Shown here one piece after another: positions 45,409 to 56,274 of a DNA stretch of 59,090 nucleotides (position 1 is the stretch's first letter; every line of letters begins with the position of its first letter). The position numbers were made by a program, and so were the translations under genes. The stretch is from positions 1 through 59,090 of the forward strand of contig ONQL01000007.1 in NCBI GenBank assembly GCA_900319985.1, in the 5' to 3' direction. This stretch comes from an uncultured Methanobrevibacter sp. Its GTDB lineage: Archaea > Methanobacteriota > Methanobacteria > Methanobacteriales > Methanobacteriaceae. Below the pieces are notes generated by a model that saw nothing but the letters and a program-made list of their open reading frames with translations, searched no databases and had not been told where the DNA came from.

Positions 45409-46098
45409 TTGGAAAAGAACACTAAAATAATCCTTATTATTGGACTACTTTTGATAGTTGGAATCGCAGTATATTTTGCTGTGACATACAATTACAACAA
45501 TATTGAATATACAACCCTGGCAAATACCGCCATCGGAACAGTTGAAAAAGGCATTTCCGGAAATGAAAGCGCCAATACCAGCATCGCATTGATTACAGGA
45601 ATCCATCCAAGGGAAAAACTTTCAATAGGTCCTGAAATTGAAGCGGCAAAGCAATTCGGAAACAACAACGTTAAAATTATCCACTACAAGGTAACCGTGA
45701 CAGACAGTCCCGACGATTATGAAACAGGAAGGGCGAATGGTGAAAGTCTCGTTCATGACTACGTAAATCCTGACGTGACAAAATCTGATGCGGATGCCGT
45801 CATCATCAGCCATTCACACAATGCAGACTACGGCGAGGGATTCTATGTTGCAACACCTGAAATGGACAATGCATCCATAAAAATTGCTCAAAGGATAGGC
45901 AATGAAAGTGACTTCAACTATTACCCGGTTACAGGAAATGAAAGCTACAAGTCAACATCCGCCGTTCTGGTTTCAAAACCGATTGCACAGGCAGGATATC
46001 CGACTTTCGTATATGAAATTCCAGAAGACATATCAGAGCATACCGCAACGGACAAGACAAAACAGCTATTCAGAATGATTTCAGACATCATTTCCTAA
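45409..46098 (+). CDS. Membrane-anchored M14-like metallohydrolase (tentative)
   Basis: A 229-residue protein with one N-terminal membrane helix (KIILIIGLLLIVGIAVYFAV) and an outside domain. It shows an H-x-x-E pair in TGIHPREKLS near residue 66, a His-rich turn ISHSHNADYG near 134, and a Glu in FVYEIPEDI near 201. That order (HxxE, H, Glu) matches zinc carboxypeptidase/succinylglutamate-desuccinylase-like M14 folds, so a role in trimming peptides or the wall is plausible. Only motif-level support exists. TTG at 45409 is preferred as the start because AGGTG lies six bases upstream. The earlier in-frame GTG at 45400 overlaps that site. Confidence 0.6.
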   Translation: MEKNTKIILIIGLLLIVGIAVYFAVTYNYNNIEYTTLANTAIGTVEKGISGNESANTSIALITGIHPREKLSIGPEIEAAKQFGNNNVKIIHYKVTVTDSPDDYETGRANGESLVHDYVNPDVTKSDADAVIISHSHNADYGEGFYVATPEMDNASIKIAQRIGNESDFNYYPVTGNESYKSTSAVLVSKPIAQAGYPTFVYEIPEDISEHTATDKTKQLFRMISDIIS

Positions 46099-46192
46099 AC
46101 TTTTTAACTGGCAAATGCTTGAAAATTCATTTGATTAAAATGATACCTATTTTAAAATTTTAAAAATAATTAATCATTTTGTTAATTTAAAC

Positions 46193-46285
46193 ATGATATC
46201 CATTATAAAAAGATTGTTTGAAATCCTTAATGGTGATGAACTTGCAGAAATTATAGAGTTTAATCGGAAAATAGAAATTGTTTAA
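46193..46285 (+). CDS. Possible 30-residue ORF
   Basis: ATG at 46193 opens a short frame (MISIIKRLFEILNGDELAEI, ending KIEIV). The amphipathic composition is protein-like, but there is no ribosome site and no recognised family. It may be a gene fragment. Confidence 0.25.
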   Translation: MISIIKRLFEILNGDELAEIIEFNRKIEIV

Positions 46286-46331
46286 TATAATATCCTATAA
46301 AAATTTAACCAATTAAAGGAGCTATTTTATT

Positions 46332-47030
46332 ATGTTAACTATCAATAAATGTTACCTTGATTTTGTTGATAAAATCTTAAAACAAGGAAAAGAAACTTAT
46401 AAAGACTCAAATCACCATTTAATCGAAAGTTTGGGGAACTTTTATATAATTGACGACCCTTTTGACTTGAAATTCAGAGCCAAATATCAGCATTATACAC
46501 CAGAAATGCTATTGTCAGACATCAAGGCAGGAAAATTTGATATGGAAGGCTGTCCAATAAAAAGCGATGCATTATATGAATATGTAAAATCAGCTGAAAA
46601 CCCGGATGATCAGGGTTTTGTATACACCTACCCAAATCGTATCTATGCCCATTTTGACGTTGACCAATTCAACACAATGAAAGAAAGGATTTTGACTGCA
46701 ACCGGATCAAACAGGGCAGTAGCGGTTACAATTGACCCTCAACTTGATGCCGACAGGGAAGACATCCCCTGCCTGCAGTTCCTCCAGTGCCTTGTTCGTG
46801 ACAACGAATTGACAATCCACTGCATATTCAGAAGCAACGATATTTTCGGTGCATTCTACTCAAACATGTTTTTCATAGCGTATCTCGGTTTGAAAATGAA
46901 AGAGGAAGTAAACAAGGAAACCATTGGTGAAAAACTAAACTTTGGTGGAGTACACTACCACTCAACATCAGGTCACATCTATAATACTGATTTAAAAGCG
47001 GCCCGTAACTTAATCAAAGTTAATAAATAA
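46332..47030 (+). CDS. thyA: Archaeal thymidylate synthase
   Basis: A 232-residue archaeal-type thymidylate synthase, which methylates dUMP to dTMP. The catalytic Cys147 is in DIPCLQFLQC. The phosphate and dUMP-binding RSNDIFGAFYSNM follows at 167-179, and HYHSTSGHIY near 210 completes the nucleotide site. The length fits the short archaeal branch, which is thought to use the methanogen pterin (methylene-tetrahydromethanopterin) in place of folate. AAAGGAG upstream supports the start. It is a single gene converging on the broken protease adhesin, with an overlapping hairpin terminator. Confidence 0.93.
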   Translation: MLTINKCYLDFVDKILKQGKETYKDSNHHLIESLGNFYIIDDPFDLKFRAKYQHYTPEMLLSDIKAGKFDMEGCPIKSDALYEYVKSAENPDDQGFVYTYPNRIYAHFDVDQFNTMKERILTATGSNRAVAVTIDPQLDADREDIPCLQFLQCLVRDNELTIHCIFRSNDIFGAFYSNMFFIAYLGLKMKEEVNKETIGEKLNFGGVHYHSTSGHIYNTDLKAARNLIKVNK

Positions 47031-47047
47031 GGTTTTCCTTATTTTTT
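47025..47047 (+). terminator. Hairpin terminator after thyA
   Basis: AAATAAGG and CCTTATTT form an eight-bp stem with a TTTT loop, and T residues continue. The thyA stop codon is inside the stem. The convergent adhesin ends at 47039, so it may serve both directions. Confidence 0.5.
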
Positions 47048-50000
47048 AACTGTTATCTTATTTGTATTTTTCATGCTACCGTAAGAGGTAGTGATTGTGA
47101 ATTTTCCTATTTTTGAATTGACTTTTATTTTGAATGCTGCAATGCCCTTTGCACTAGTTTTAACGTTGTATGTCTTGCCTTTGAATTTTACGGTGATTTT
47201 TTTGTTTTTCAGTATTTTGCCTTTGGAATTCAATAGCTTTACATTGAATTTGAGAACTTTGCCCTTTTTGACAGACATGTCCTTAGTAATCAGAGTTGGT
47301 TTGATGGTTATCTTATTTGATACCTTAAATCCTTTATATATGGCGAAAACTGTGTAGGTTTTTGGACTTGCAGAAATTTTTAAAGATGCATATCCGTTGG
47401 AATCTGTGTTTCTGTAATATGTTTTGCCGTTGAATTTGATTGTTACCTTAACTCCCTTTGCAACATTACCATAATCATCATAAGCCCTGACCTTATAATA
47501 TTTGCCTGCACCATAATACATTGTGAATCCGGCGGCGGTCAGACGTGATTCAATTTTGATTGTCTGTTTTTTAATTTCACCTGTCTCAAGATTTGAGACC
47601 TGAACCAAATAGCTGCCAGGATTCAAAAGGACATTGACACGGCCAATACCTTCAGACACCAGAACATCATAATAATTGTCTCCAATGCGAATTAAAGCCT
47701 TGCCGGACAGATTGTTTCCGGATTTATCAAGGAAATGAGCATTGAAAGTGGATCCGTAGGTGAAAACATCAATGCCTGAAAGTTCAATGCTTGACCTGAC
47801 AGTCAGATTGTTCCTGACAGAATATCCCCTATATTCAGATGAAATCTCATAAACGCCAAGTGGCAAATTGAGAGCTAAAGAAGCATAACCTTCATCATCA
47901 GTCAACCTAGAGTAAGTTTCACCACCAGTCTCAAAAGCAACAGGAAGATTAGCTGTATTTTCACCATTATCCCCCAATACACGAACCTTATAAACCACCT
48001 GAGAACCATAATACACAATTAAATCATCATTCTCCGAAATCCTTTTCAAAACATGGATAGTCTGATTTTTAACCTCACCGGTCACAGGATTGGAGATTTC
48101 AACCAGATAGCTACCAGGATTCAAAAAGACATCAACACAGCCAACACCATCACGCACCAAAACCTCATGCCTGATGCCACCAATGACAATATCCACAACA
48201 CCGGACAAATTATTTCCAGACTTATCAAGGAAACGAGCACTAAAAGTAGAATTATAAGTGAAAACATCAATATCTGAAAGTTCAACAGTTGATTCGACAG
48301 TCAAAGCATTCCTGACAGAATATCCCCTATATTCAGATGACCGCCAATCTCAAAAGTAACAGGAACTTTGAGTGCAATATCACCATGGTCATCCAATACA
48401 CGAACCTTATAAACCAAAGGAGAGCCATAATACACAGTCAAATCCTCATTACCAGAAATCCTTTCCAAAACACCAACAGTCTGATTTTTAACCTCACCAG
48501 TCACAGGATTTGAAACCTCAACCAAATAGCTGCCAGGATTCAAAAAGACATCAACACAACCAACACCATCACGCACCAAAACCTCATGTTTAATACCACC
48601 AATGACAATATCCACAACACCGGACAAATTATTTCCAGACTTATCAAGGAAACGAGCACAAAAAGTAGAATTATAAGTGAAAACATCAATATCTGAAAGT
48701 TCAACAGTTGATTCGACAGTCAAAGCATTCCTGACAGAATATCCCCTATATTCAGATGACCTCATCATCAGTCAAATTAACGTAAGTTTCACCACCAATG
48801 TCAAAGACTACGGAAACATTGCATGCAATATCGCCATGATTATCGAATACCTTAACCATATAAACCAAAGGAGAGCCATAATACACAGTCAAATCCTCAT
48901 TACCCGAAATCCTTTCCAAAACACCAACAGTCTGATTTTTAACCTCACCAGTATCAAGATTACAAACCTCAACCAGATAGCTGCCAGGATTCAAAAAGAC
49001 ATCAACACAACCAACACCATCACGCACCAAAACCTCATGTTTAATACCACCAATGACAATATCCGCAACACCAGACAAACTATTACCATACTTATCAAGG
49101 AAATAAGCCCTAAAAGTAGAATTATATGTGAAAACATCAATATCTGAAAGACTAATACTTGATACTACTGTGACATTGTATGCTGAGGTAGAATTCAGAT
49201 ACATCTTTGTTGTGTCGAACTCCACAATCAATGAATAGTTGCCAACCGCCAAATCTGAATCTATATAGATTAACCCATTTTCATCGGTTGTTGTTACATA
49301 AGTCTTGTTGTTTAATATGTAACGAATTGTTTTGTTTGCAAGCATTTGTGAGTTTTCGTCCAACAGTTCAAATCTGAATGGATTTCCGCTTCCGAATATT
49401 GCCTGTGAGTTGATCGATTCGATATTTGTTTTAAGCTGATTGATTGTAAAGTTTGATATAATATCTGATGCATAGTAAACATCACTTTGAAGGGCTATCT
49501 CAATATCATTCAATCCCACACTCAGATTTTCGACTTTGAGAGTGACCGTACCGTTTTTGGATTTCAGGACATACTGACTGCCTGAAACCGTAATTACCAC
49601 TGTTTCATTTATCGGTCTTGAGAAGTTGATTTGTATCTCGGCACTGTCCAAAACAGTAGAGATATTCCAGTCCATGTTTACCATACATTTACTTAACATA
49701 ACGCTAATGGAATTTGATGAGGAGATAAAACCTACCCCTTCATATTGAAGAGAAATATTATTTAAGCCAATATCAAGATATTTTGTAAGTTTTGCCACAC
49801 CATCATCTACATCAACTACATAATTAATTCCATTTATGTTGAAAATCAACTTGCCACCATGGACAATTCTGCCATACTGATTCAAAACTTTTGCAGTGAT
49901 ATTTAACTCACCGAATTCATCACCGGCTATTTTAAAGGTCAATGTTGTGTTGACCTTATCTAAAATTGTGAATGCCTTTATGCATGCCACCTGTGAATTG

Positions 50001-52327
50001 TAATAATGTCCAGGATATTCACCGGCCAGATCGTAAAAGTCAAACCACTTATTTCCGTCCAGACTGACAAATGAAATATTTTCATAATAAACCTTGCTGA
50101 CTAGACTTACCGCTTCAGAAATCGGAACTCCCACATGACCATTGACGACCATTTTAAAGACAACTTCAAACACATCTCCTTCACTGATAGCTACAAGGTC
50201 ATTCAGTTCAATTGTACGATATCCAGGAGTGGAAAAGCCCTCCTGAGATGAAACTAAAGTATCATTAACATAAATTGAAAGTGTCCAGTCAGTGTCACTG
50301 CAGAAATAGGTGGACACTGCAGCCAAATACTCATCGCCTGTTGAAACGAAGCGGTTTTTATACCAGACAGAGCTATTGGCAATGTAAAAGTAATCAGTCT
50401 TTCCGGAAATATCATACTGATAGTTCTTATCGAATTTTAATGTATCATTAAAGAGTATTGTGAATCCCGCATCGAATACACCTACCCTCAAACATGTAGT
50501 GTCATAATAGGAAACATAGAAATATCCTTTATTTCCCCAGGTATTGGACCAGCTATTTTTACAAATCCATGCACCCTTGCCCGGAGCGCCTGAAACCATA
50601 AACTCATCATCCCAACCGACAATACATATTGCGTGGTTGGATGCCTGGCCGCTTCCGCAGTACTGAACATACTGTTTGGTTGTATAGTCATATTTTGGAG
50701 TCATGTAAATCGGAGAATATAAACCTCCATAATCCATTATTGCCTTTTTGACTGCATCATTGTCTGTGAAATTATTACGTTTTAAATATATGATGTTTTG
50801 AACATGAGTAATGGAATTTAAAATAGGTGATAAAGTTGACTGACCATCGTATGAATCATTTACGGCCAAAACTGGTCCCAACCAGCTTACAAGATATCCG
50901 ACACCCATATCGACATATCCTCCGTCATTGGTGTTCATATTCCATCCGAAATCGGAGTACAATGCCATTAAATTTTTCATATTCTCTTCGGAGAAATCAT
51001 AATTTCCCCCGTTTGCATTTAAAATGCATGATTCAAGTGAAGCAAGAGTAGCAAATGCCCAGCAATTGCCCCCATCCTGCTGATCCTTAACATTCAAATT
51101 GTTTAAGCGGAATTGGCTAGGCAATTGCCCGGAGTAAGATGAATTATGTAAAAATAAGGTATAATTTCCATTTGAAACAAATAAATCAAGAGTTGAAGAG
51201 TTATAAAAATCATTATTGTTCAATGCATGGTTGTTTTTATAATCCACCGCACTCAGGAATAAAGCGTTGTTTAAAATTGAATAAAAGATTGCCCTGCCCG
51301 ATGCATTATTATTTTCAAAGGTTGTGTTTGCAACAGAAACATTACCGCATCGTCCGACATATAATCCTGCACCATTGACAGCACTGTTATTGTTGAAACT
51401 AGCATTGTTAACAGCCATATTGCCTAAAACCTGATAAATTGCACCACCATCATATTGGGCAGTATTATTAAACAAGCAGATATTCACCAAATTGGAATTG
51501 GTTTTAAGCAAAGCCAATGCCCCTCCAAAGGTTGCGCTTGAATTTGCAATATTTAACATGTTGGCTTCAAAACTTGCAGAATTGAGATATATCGCACCAC
51601 CTGCATCATTGGAAGATCTTGATTTGATAAATGTGGAATTTCTAATTTTGATTCTGGAATTTGATTCACCTGCTATTGCCCCACCATAGTTATATGCCAA
51701 ATTGTTGATAAATAATGTGTTTTCAATGTCTAAAAAACCTCCATTCATATAAATGGCTCCACCATACTGGGCAAAATTATCAATGAAAGTACAATTATTC
51801 AGATAAACTGCATCTGAACTTTTTGAAGAATATATTGCACCACCATAAGAATTTCCATAAGAACCTACAGATTTTGCAACGGAATTTTTGAAAACAACAT
51901 TTGATGCATTGAGCACATCTGCAACGGAAAATTGTGCATTGGAAAAGGTAATGTTTTTGAAAATGAGACCTAATCCGCAATTAACAGACCCTTTGCATAT
52001 GATATGAGTTTGACCAACGCCACTGCCTATGAATGAAACATTATTCCTTATTTTTGAAGAAGTGAAACTATATTCTCCGTTTGCAAAATGAAGAACATAA
52101 TTTTCCTTAACCCTGTCCTCAGTCAAATATTTAAATGGACTGTCTAAAGTACCATTACCCTCTTCAGTAGCATTCGAATCGAAATAATATTCGTTAATCT
52201 GCACATTATTATATGACGTATCATTTGCAGCAATTGCATCGCCTTGCAAATCACTTGCAAAACAAACCGGTATTAATGCGATGAAAACAACCAGAATTAT
52301 CATCATCAAATTAATCTTTTTGAGCAT
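47039..52327 (-). pseudogene. C1A-protease adhesin broken by two partial repeat deletions
   Basis: The gene has three open segments. 52327-48752 carries a signal peptide (about 1-25), a beta-helix (about 85-370) and a papain-like domain. The protease has Cys near residue 422 in GGNCWAFATLASLES, His near 563 in NHAICIVGWDDE, and Asn near 592 in CKNSWSNTWGNKG. A lectin-like domain and Ig-like repeats follow. 48768-48301 and 48304-47039 continue the repeats and end in lysine-rich repeats. Repeat spacing shows the full unit as 498 bp, while two neighbouring units are 451 and 419 bp. Each shortening ends at the same TCATCTGAATATAGG and shifts the frame. Together they delete 126 bp, so the first and last segments share a frame. 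GGTGAAAT upstream overlaps the end of the preceding paralogue. Confidence 0.8.
47760..49150 (-). repeat. Tandem Ig-like repeat array of the broken adhesin
   Basis: Four copies of SLSDIDVFTYNSTF or close variants are seen, starting near 49128, 48677, 48258 and 47760. The spacings are 451, 419 and 498 bp. DNA of the units from 48258 and 48677 is nearly identical over long stretches. Confidence 0.75.
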
Positions 52328-52339
52328 AATTTCACCCGA

Positions 52340-55300
52340 TTATCTTTTAACAGTTATTTTGTTTGATACACTTGCAGTACCGTAGCTAGTCTTAATAGTA
52401 TATTTGCCTACCTTATAATTAACCTTAATCTTTAATGTGGCAATTCCTTTTGAATTTGTCTTGACTTTATATGTTTTGCCCTTAAATTTAATTGTGACCT
52501 TCTTATTTTTCTGTATCTTACCAGCAGAATTCAGCAGATTTACATTGAATTTAAGAACTTTACCCTTTTTAACAGCCATATTTTTAGTAATTAAAACATT
52601 TTTGATAGTTATTTTATTTGAAACCTTGTAATTCTTATATGTTGCTGTTATCTTATAAGAGCCCACTTTTGCGGATATCTTTAGTTTTGCATAGCCATTT
52701 GAATTTGTCTTAACTTTATATGTTTTACCATTGAAAGTGAATACCACTTCCACACCTTTTGCAACATTTCCATTGTCATCATATGCACGTACCTGATAAT
52801 ATTTGCCGGCACCATAATACATTACAATATCAGAATTTCCAGACAGGCGAGAAACCACCTTAATCTTCTGGGATTTAATCTCACCGCTAGCCAAATTATT
52901 AATTTTAACATCATAATTTCCGTTTTTAAGATTGATATTATAGTTTAAAACACCATTAGAATCAGTATATACAGCATATTTACTTGAACCGATTGTTATT
53001 TCAACCGCACTGTTTTTCAATAACTTTCCATTACTGTCCTTTAAAGTAACAATATACTTAGAATTTAAAGTATATTTAACTGCGGAAGGCAAGGATATGG
53101 TAGATAAAATGGAAACGTTTCTTGTTAGAGTCATATCATCGAAGGATACATCAACAGTATAGTTGCCTACTTTCAAATTCAAATTAACTGAAGCAATACC
53201 ATTCTTTTCTGTTACTCCAATATATTCATCATTGTTTATTTTGAATAGAACTGATCTGCCACTTACCGGATTGTCATACCTATCTGTCAATTTGGCAGAG
53301 TAAACAATATGTCCGTAGAAGTGAACAAAATCATCAGCATACAAATAAACTCCATCAACATTGGCTGTAATGTTAGATGAATTGCTGTTATAGCCTGTTC
53401 CATAAAAAGTAGCTGTAATCAGATTATCATTAGGGTTTTTAAACTTATACTGTAAAGTAGCCACCCCGTTTACAATATCTACTGGAATGCTTTTGTTTTC
53501 AATGCTGAAAATTACTTTTCCCGCATTAACCTGATTTCCATACTCACCATAAACGCGAGCTTCGATGATAGCAGGATTGTAATCGTCCACAAGCCTCAAT
53601 TCAACATGGGAATTAATTTTATCAAAGACTGTGAATGCCTTAATGCATGCTACCTGAGATGCATAGGTATGGTCAGGATAAGTCCATTCCAAATCATATA
53701 AATCTTTCCATGTCTTGCCGTCGTAACTTATGAATGAAATATCCTCTGTGTAGAATTCAGTGTTCAGGGAAACTGCCTCTGAAATAGGCACTGCAGCTTC
53801 ACTGTCAACTGTTATCTTAAACATCACTTCAAAAAGGTCTCCCTTTTTAAGTGGAATCAGCTGGCCCAGGTCAATGGTTTTGTAGCTTATCCCTGAAATG
53901 CCTGATTTTGTCAATTTCAAATCCCCATTGACATAAACTGACAAGACCCATGAAGTATTCTTTTGGAAATATGTTGAAACGGCTGCAAGATACTCATCAT
54001 CGGTTGCAACAAACCTATTCTTGTACCATACTTTGCTTGATGAATTGATGAAGAAATCAGTCCATCCAGGAATGTCATACTGATAATTCTTATCAAGCTT
54101 AAGTGTATCATTTAAAACGAATGTGTAAGTTGATAGAGGCTTGTTAATCTGAGCACATTTAGTATCGTAATAGGAAACATAATAGAAACCCCCATCTCCA
54201 CCTTTGGTTCCCCAGCTATTTTTAATAATCCATGCCCCATTGCCGGCAGGCTTGTTTTTGAAGTTGTCACGTGAATAATTGTCATCCCAACCTACAATGG
54301 TTATTGCATGATTTGCATTAGTGGAACCTGAATAGTAATAATTTTTATCTGTTAAATAAGAACTTGACCAGTAGATACTTGTTGCAACAGCACCATACTC
54401 CATCAATGCTTTTTTAATTTCATCATTGTTTGTATAATTGGTTCTAGTCAGATAAACAATATTTTGGATATGGAACAAGCCATTTAAAATAGGTGATAAC
54501 TCTGAAGAGGGATTGTAGACATCATCACTTTCATTAACAGGTCCATACCATCCTGCAAGGTATCCAGTACCCATCTTGTCATATCCTCCAATGTTGGTTT
54601 CCATAGGCCATCCATAGCTGGAATAGCTAGACATTAGATTTTTCATGTTTTCTTCAGAAAGGTCATAGGATTTTCCGCTGGCCTTCAGAATGCAGGATTC
54701 AAGAGAACCTAATGTCGCAAAAGCCCAGCAGTTTCCACCGTTTCCCTGACTTTTGACTGGAGTCACATAACCCAAATCATTTAAGTTATAATAAGAAGGA
54801 AGATTTCCTACATAAGATGAATTGTAATTAAGTAAAGAGTAATTTCCATTACCCATAAATAAATTATGGGATTTTGATTCAAAAACATCATTGCCAATGA
54901 AAGAATTGTTTAAAGCTTCATCGTAAATTGAATCATAATAGAATTCACTTCCAACAGTGTAGACCGCACCTGCCGTGTTCAATGCGGCATTGCCAATGAA
55001 TTTATTGGAACGTATTATGAAATTTTCAACATCATCAACATACATTGCCCCGCCATTTCTTGCAGAGTTATTGGTCAATATTGAGTCAACTATTGAAAAT
55101 GAATTGAATAATGCATAAATTGCTCCGCCGTCATATTTTGCACGATTGTTTTTTCCAACAAAATTTGATAATGTTAAATTTGAGTCAAGAGAAACTATTG
55201 CTCCCCCAAAAGTGGATGAACAGTTAGTTACTTCCAAGTAATCAGCTTTTAAATAAGAATTCTTAAGATATATTGCACCTGCAGCATCTTCTTTGGAATA

Positions 55301-56098
55301 ACCATCCATTATTCTTGTATTTTCAATCAGAACATGTGCATCATTTTCACTTCTTATGGAACCACCGGACAAGTCTGTGGCATAATTGCCGATAAACAGT
55401 GAATTAAAAATATTTAAACGCCCATTATTGACATAGATTGCTCCTCCACCAGAAGCATAGTTATTGGAAAATACTGTGTCATTTATTGTTAAATTACCTC
55501 CCCTAAGGGATATTGCACCACCATTTGAAGAGGTAGAACTTTGATAATTATTAGAAAAGGTACAATTGTTTAAGTCAACCTTAGATATTTTGGATGAAGA
55601 GAGTATAGCTCCCTGATATGCATCCTTAAAAATCGTATTGAAGGCTGTAAAATCTCCAGTATTATCTATTCTACAGTTTATTAAAGTCAAATTAAGAATA
55701 GTCAGTGCGCTTGAAGATGAAAATCCATAATCCCCATGATTATACTCAATAGATGTGTTTTGAGGATTGCTTCCAATCATAATCAGATTCTTTGCAGAAA
55801 TCTGTTTATCCAGAGCATAACTTCCATTTGCAAAATAAACCCTAGAATTGTCTACAATACGATCGCTTTTCAAATCCCTATATGGGTTAAACTGTGATCC
55901 GTCGCCTGTGTCCTTTTCTACACTTGAATCAAAATATATTTCCAAATATGAAACATCATTATTGGAAATAGAGACTGCATCGTCTTGAATTGAATCAACG
56001 CTTGCAAGAGCTGTTTCATTATCGCCTGCAAATGATACAGGCATCAGCAGAAATATACAAAAAATTGACAGCAATGCAACAAGTTTAATTTTTTTCAA
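52340..56098 (-). CDS. C1A-protease adhesin-like protein
   Basis: A 1252-residue secreted protein. The signal peptide is KKIKLVALLSIFCIFLLMPV. A beta-helix spans about 85-400. The papain-like peptidase keeps its full site: Gln in KSQGNGGN, Cys near 457 in NCWAFATLGSLES, His near 599 in ANHAITIVGWDDN, and Asn near 628 in IKNSWGTKGGDGG. A lectin-like domain (about 650-850) and a long run of Ig-like repeats follow, ending in two lysine-rich ones. Start: TTG at 56098, eight bases after AAAGGAGG; the upstream ATG in frame has no site. It probably cuts or binds wall peptide or host glycoprotein (inference). It is the first of two tandem paralogues, 12 bp apart. Confidence 0.88.
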   Translation of the reverse strand: MKKIKLVALLSIFCIFLLMPVSFAGDNETALASVDSIQDDAVSISNNDVSYLEIYFDSSVEKDTGDGSQFNPYRDLKSDRIVDNSRVYFANGSYALDKQISAKNLIMIGSNPQNTSIEYNHGDYGFSSSSALTILNLTLINCRIDNTGDFTAFNTIFKDAYQGAILSSSKISKVDLNNCTFSNNYQSSTSSNGGAISLRGGNLTINDTVFSNNYASGGGAIYVNNGRLNIFNSLFIGNYATDLSGGSIRSENDAHVLIENTRIMDGYSKEDAAGAIYLKNSYLKADYLEVTNCSSTFGGAIVSLDSNLTLSNFVGKNNRAKYDGGAIYALFNSFSIVDSILTNNSARNGGAMYVDDVENFIIRSNKFIGNAALNTAGAVYTVGSEFYYDSIYDEALNNSFIGNDVFESKSHNLFMGNGNYSLLNYNSSYVGNLPSYYNLNDLGYVTPVKSQGNGGNCWAFATLGSLESCILKASGKSYDLSEENMKNLMSSYSSYGWPMETNIGGYDKMGTGYLAGWYGPVNESDDVYNPSSELSPILNGLFHIQNIVYLTRTNYTNNDEIKKALMEYGAVATSIYWSSSYLTDKNYYYSGSTNANHAITIVGWDDNYSRDNFKNKPAGNGAWIIKNSWGTKGGDGGFYYVSYYDTKCAQINKPLSTYTFVLNDTLKLDKNYQYDIPGWTDFFINSSSKVWYKNRFVATDDEYLAAVSTYFQKNTSWVLSVYVNGDLKLTKSGISGISYKTIDLGQLIPLKKGDLFEVMFKITVDSEAAVPISEAVSLNTEFYTEDISFISYDGKTWKDLYDLEWTYPDHTYASQVACIKAFTVFDKINSHVELRLVDDYNPAIIEARVYGEYGNQVNAGKVIFSIENKSIPVDIVNGVATLQYKFKNPNDNLITATFYGTGYNSNSSNITANVDGVYLYADDFVHFYGHIVYSAKLTDRYDNPVSGRSVLFKINNDEYIGVTEKNGIASVNLNLKVGNYTVDVSFDDMTLTRNVSILSTISLPSAVKYTLNSKYIVTLKDSNGKLLKNSAVEITIGSSKYAVYTDSNGVLNYNINLKNGNYDVKINNLASGEIKSQKIKVVSRLSGNSDIVMYYGAGKYYQVRAYDDNGNVAKGVEVVFTFNGKTYKVKTNSNGYAKLKISAKVGSYKITATYKNYKVSNKITIKNVLITKNMAVKKGKVLKFNVNLLNSAGKIQKNKKVTIKFKGKTYKVKTNSKGIATLKIKVNYKVGKYTIKTSYGTASVSNKITVKR

Positions 56099-56144
56099 AC
56101 TATTTCCTCCTTTAAAACAATTTAACCACATAAAAATGTTAAAA

Positions 56145-56154
56145 CGTATAAATT
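56145..56154 (-). promoter_or_regulatory. TATA-like box of the protease-adhesin operon
   Basis: On the minus strand AATTTATACG centres near 56150. That places the start of transcription about 56124, some 26 bases before the TTG start and upstream of AAAGGAGG. Confidence 0.4.
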
Positions 56155-56229
56155 ACAGTTATTTATAATATTTATAATATAAAAAGATGTTGCAAAAATA
56201 GGGTTTTAAAAATTATTGGAAAAAATATT

Positions 56230-56262
56230 TAAAAAAAATAGTAGAGGGAGTAGAAACTCCCT
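56230..56262 (-). terminator. Hairpin plus T-run terminator of the DUF11 gene
   Basis: AGGGAGT (56245-56251) and ACTCCCT (56256-56262) form a seven-bp stem with a four-base loop. On the minus strand this is followed by a run of eight T and further T-rich sequence. It is the clearest terminator in the window. Confidence 0.7.
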
Positions 56263-56274
56263 AAAGTTTTAATT

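Noticed and set aside
47039..49150. Tandem repeats considered as a mobile element or CRISPR
   Set aside because: They encode Ig-like domains of a surface protein at protein-domain length.
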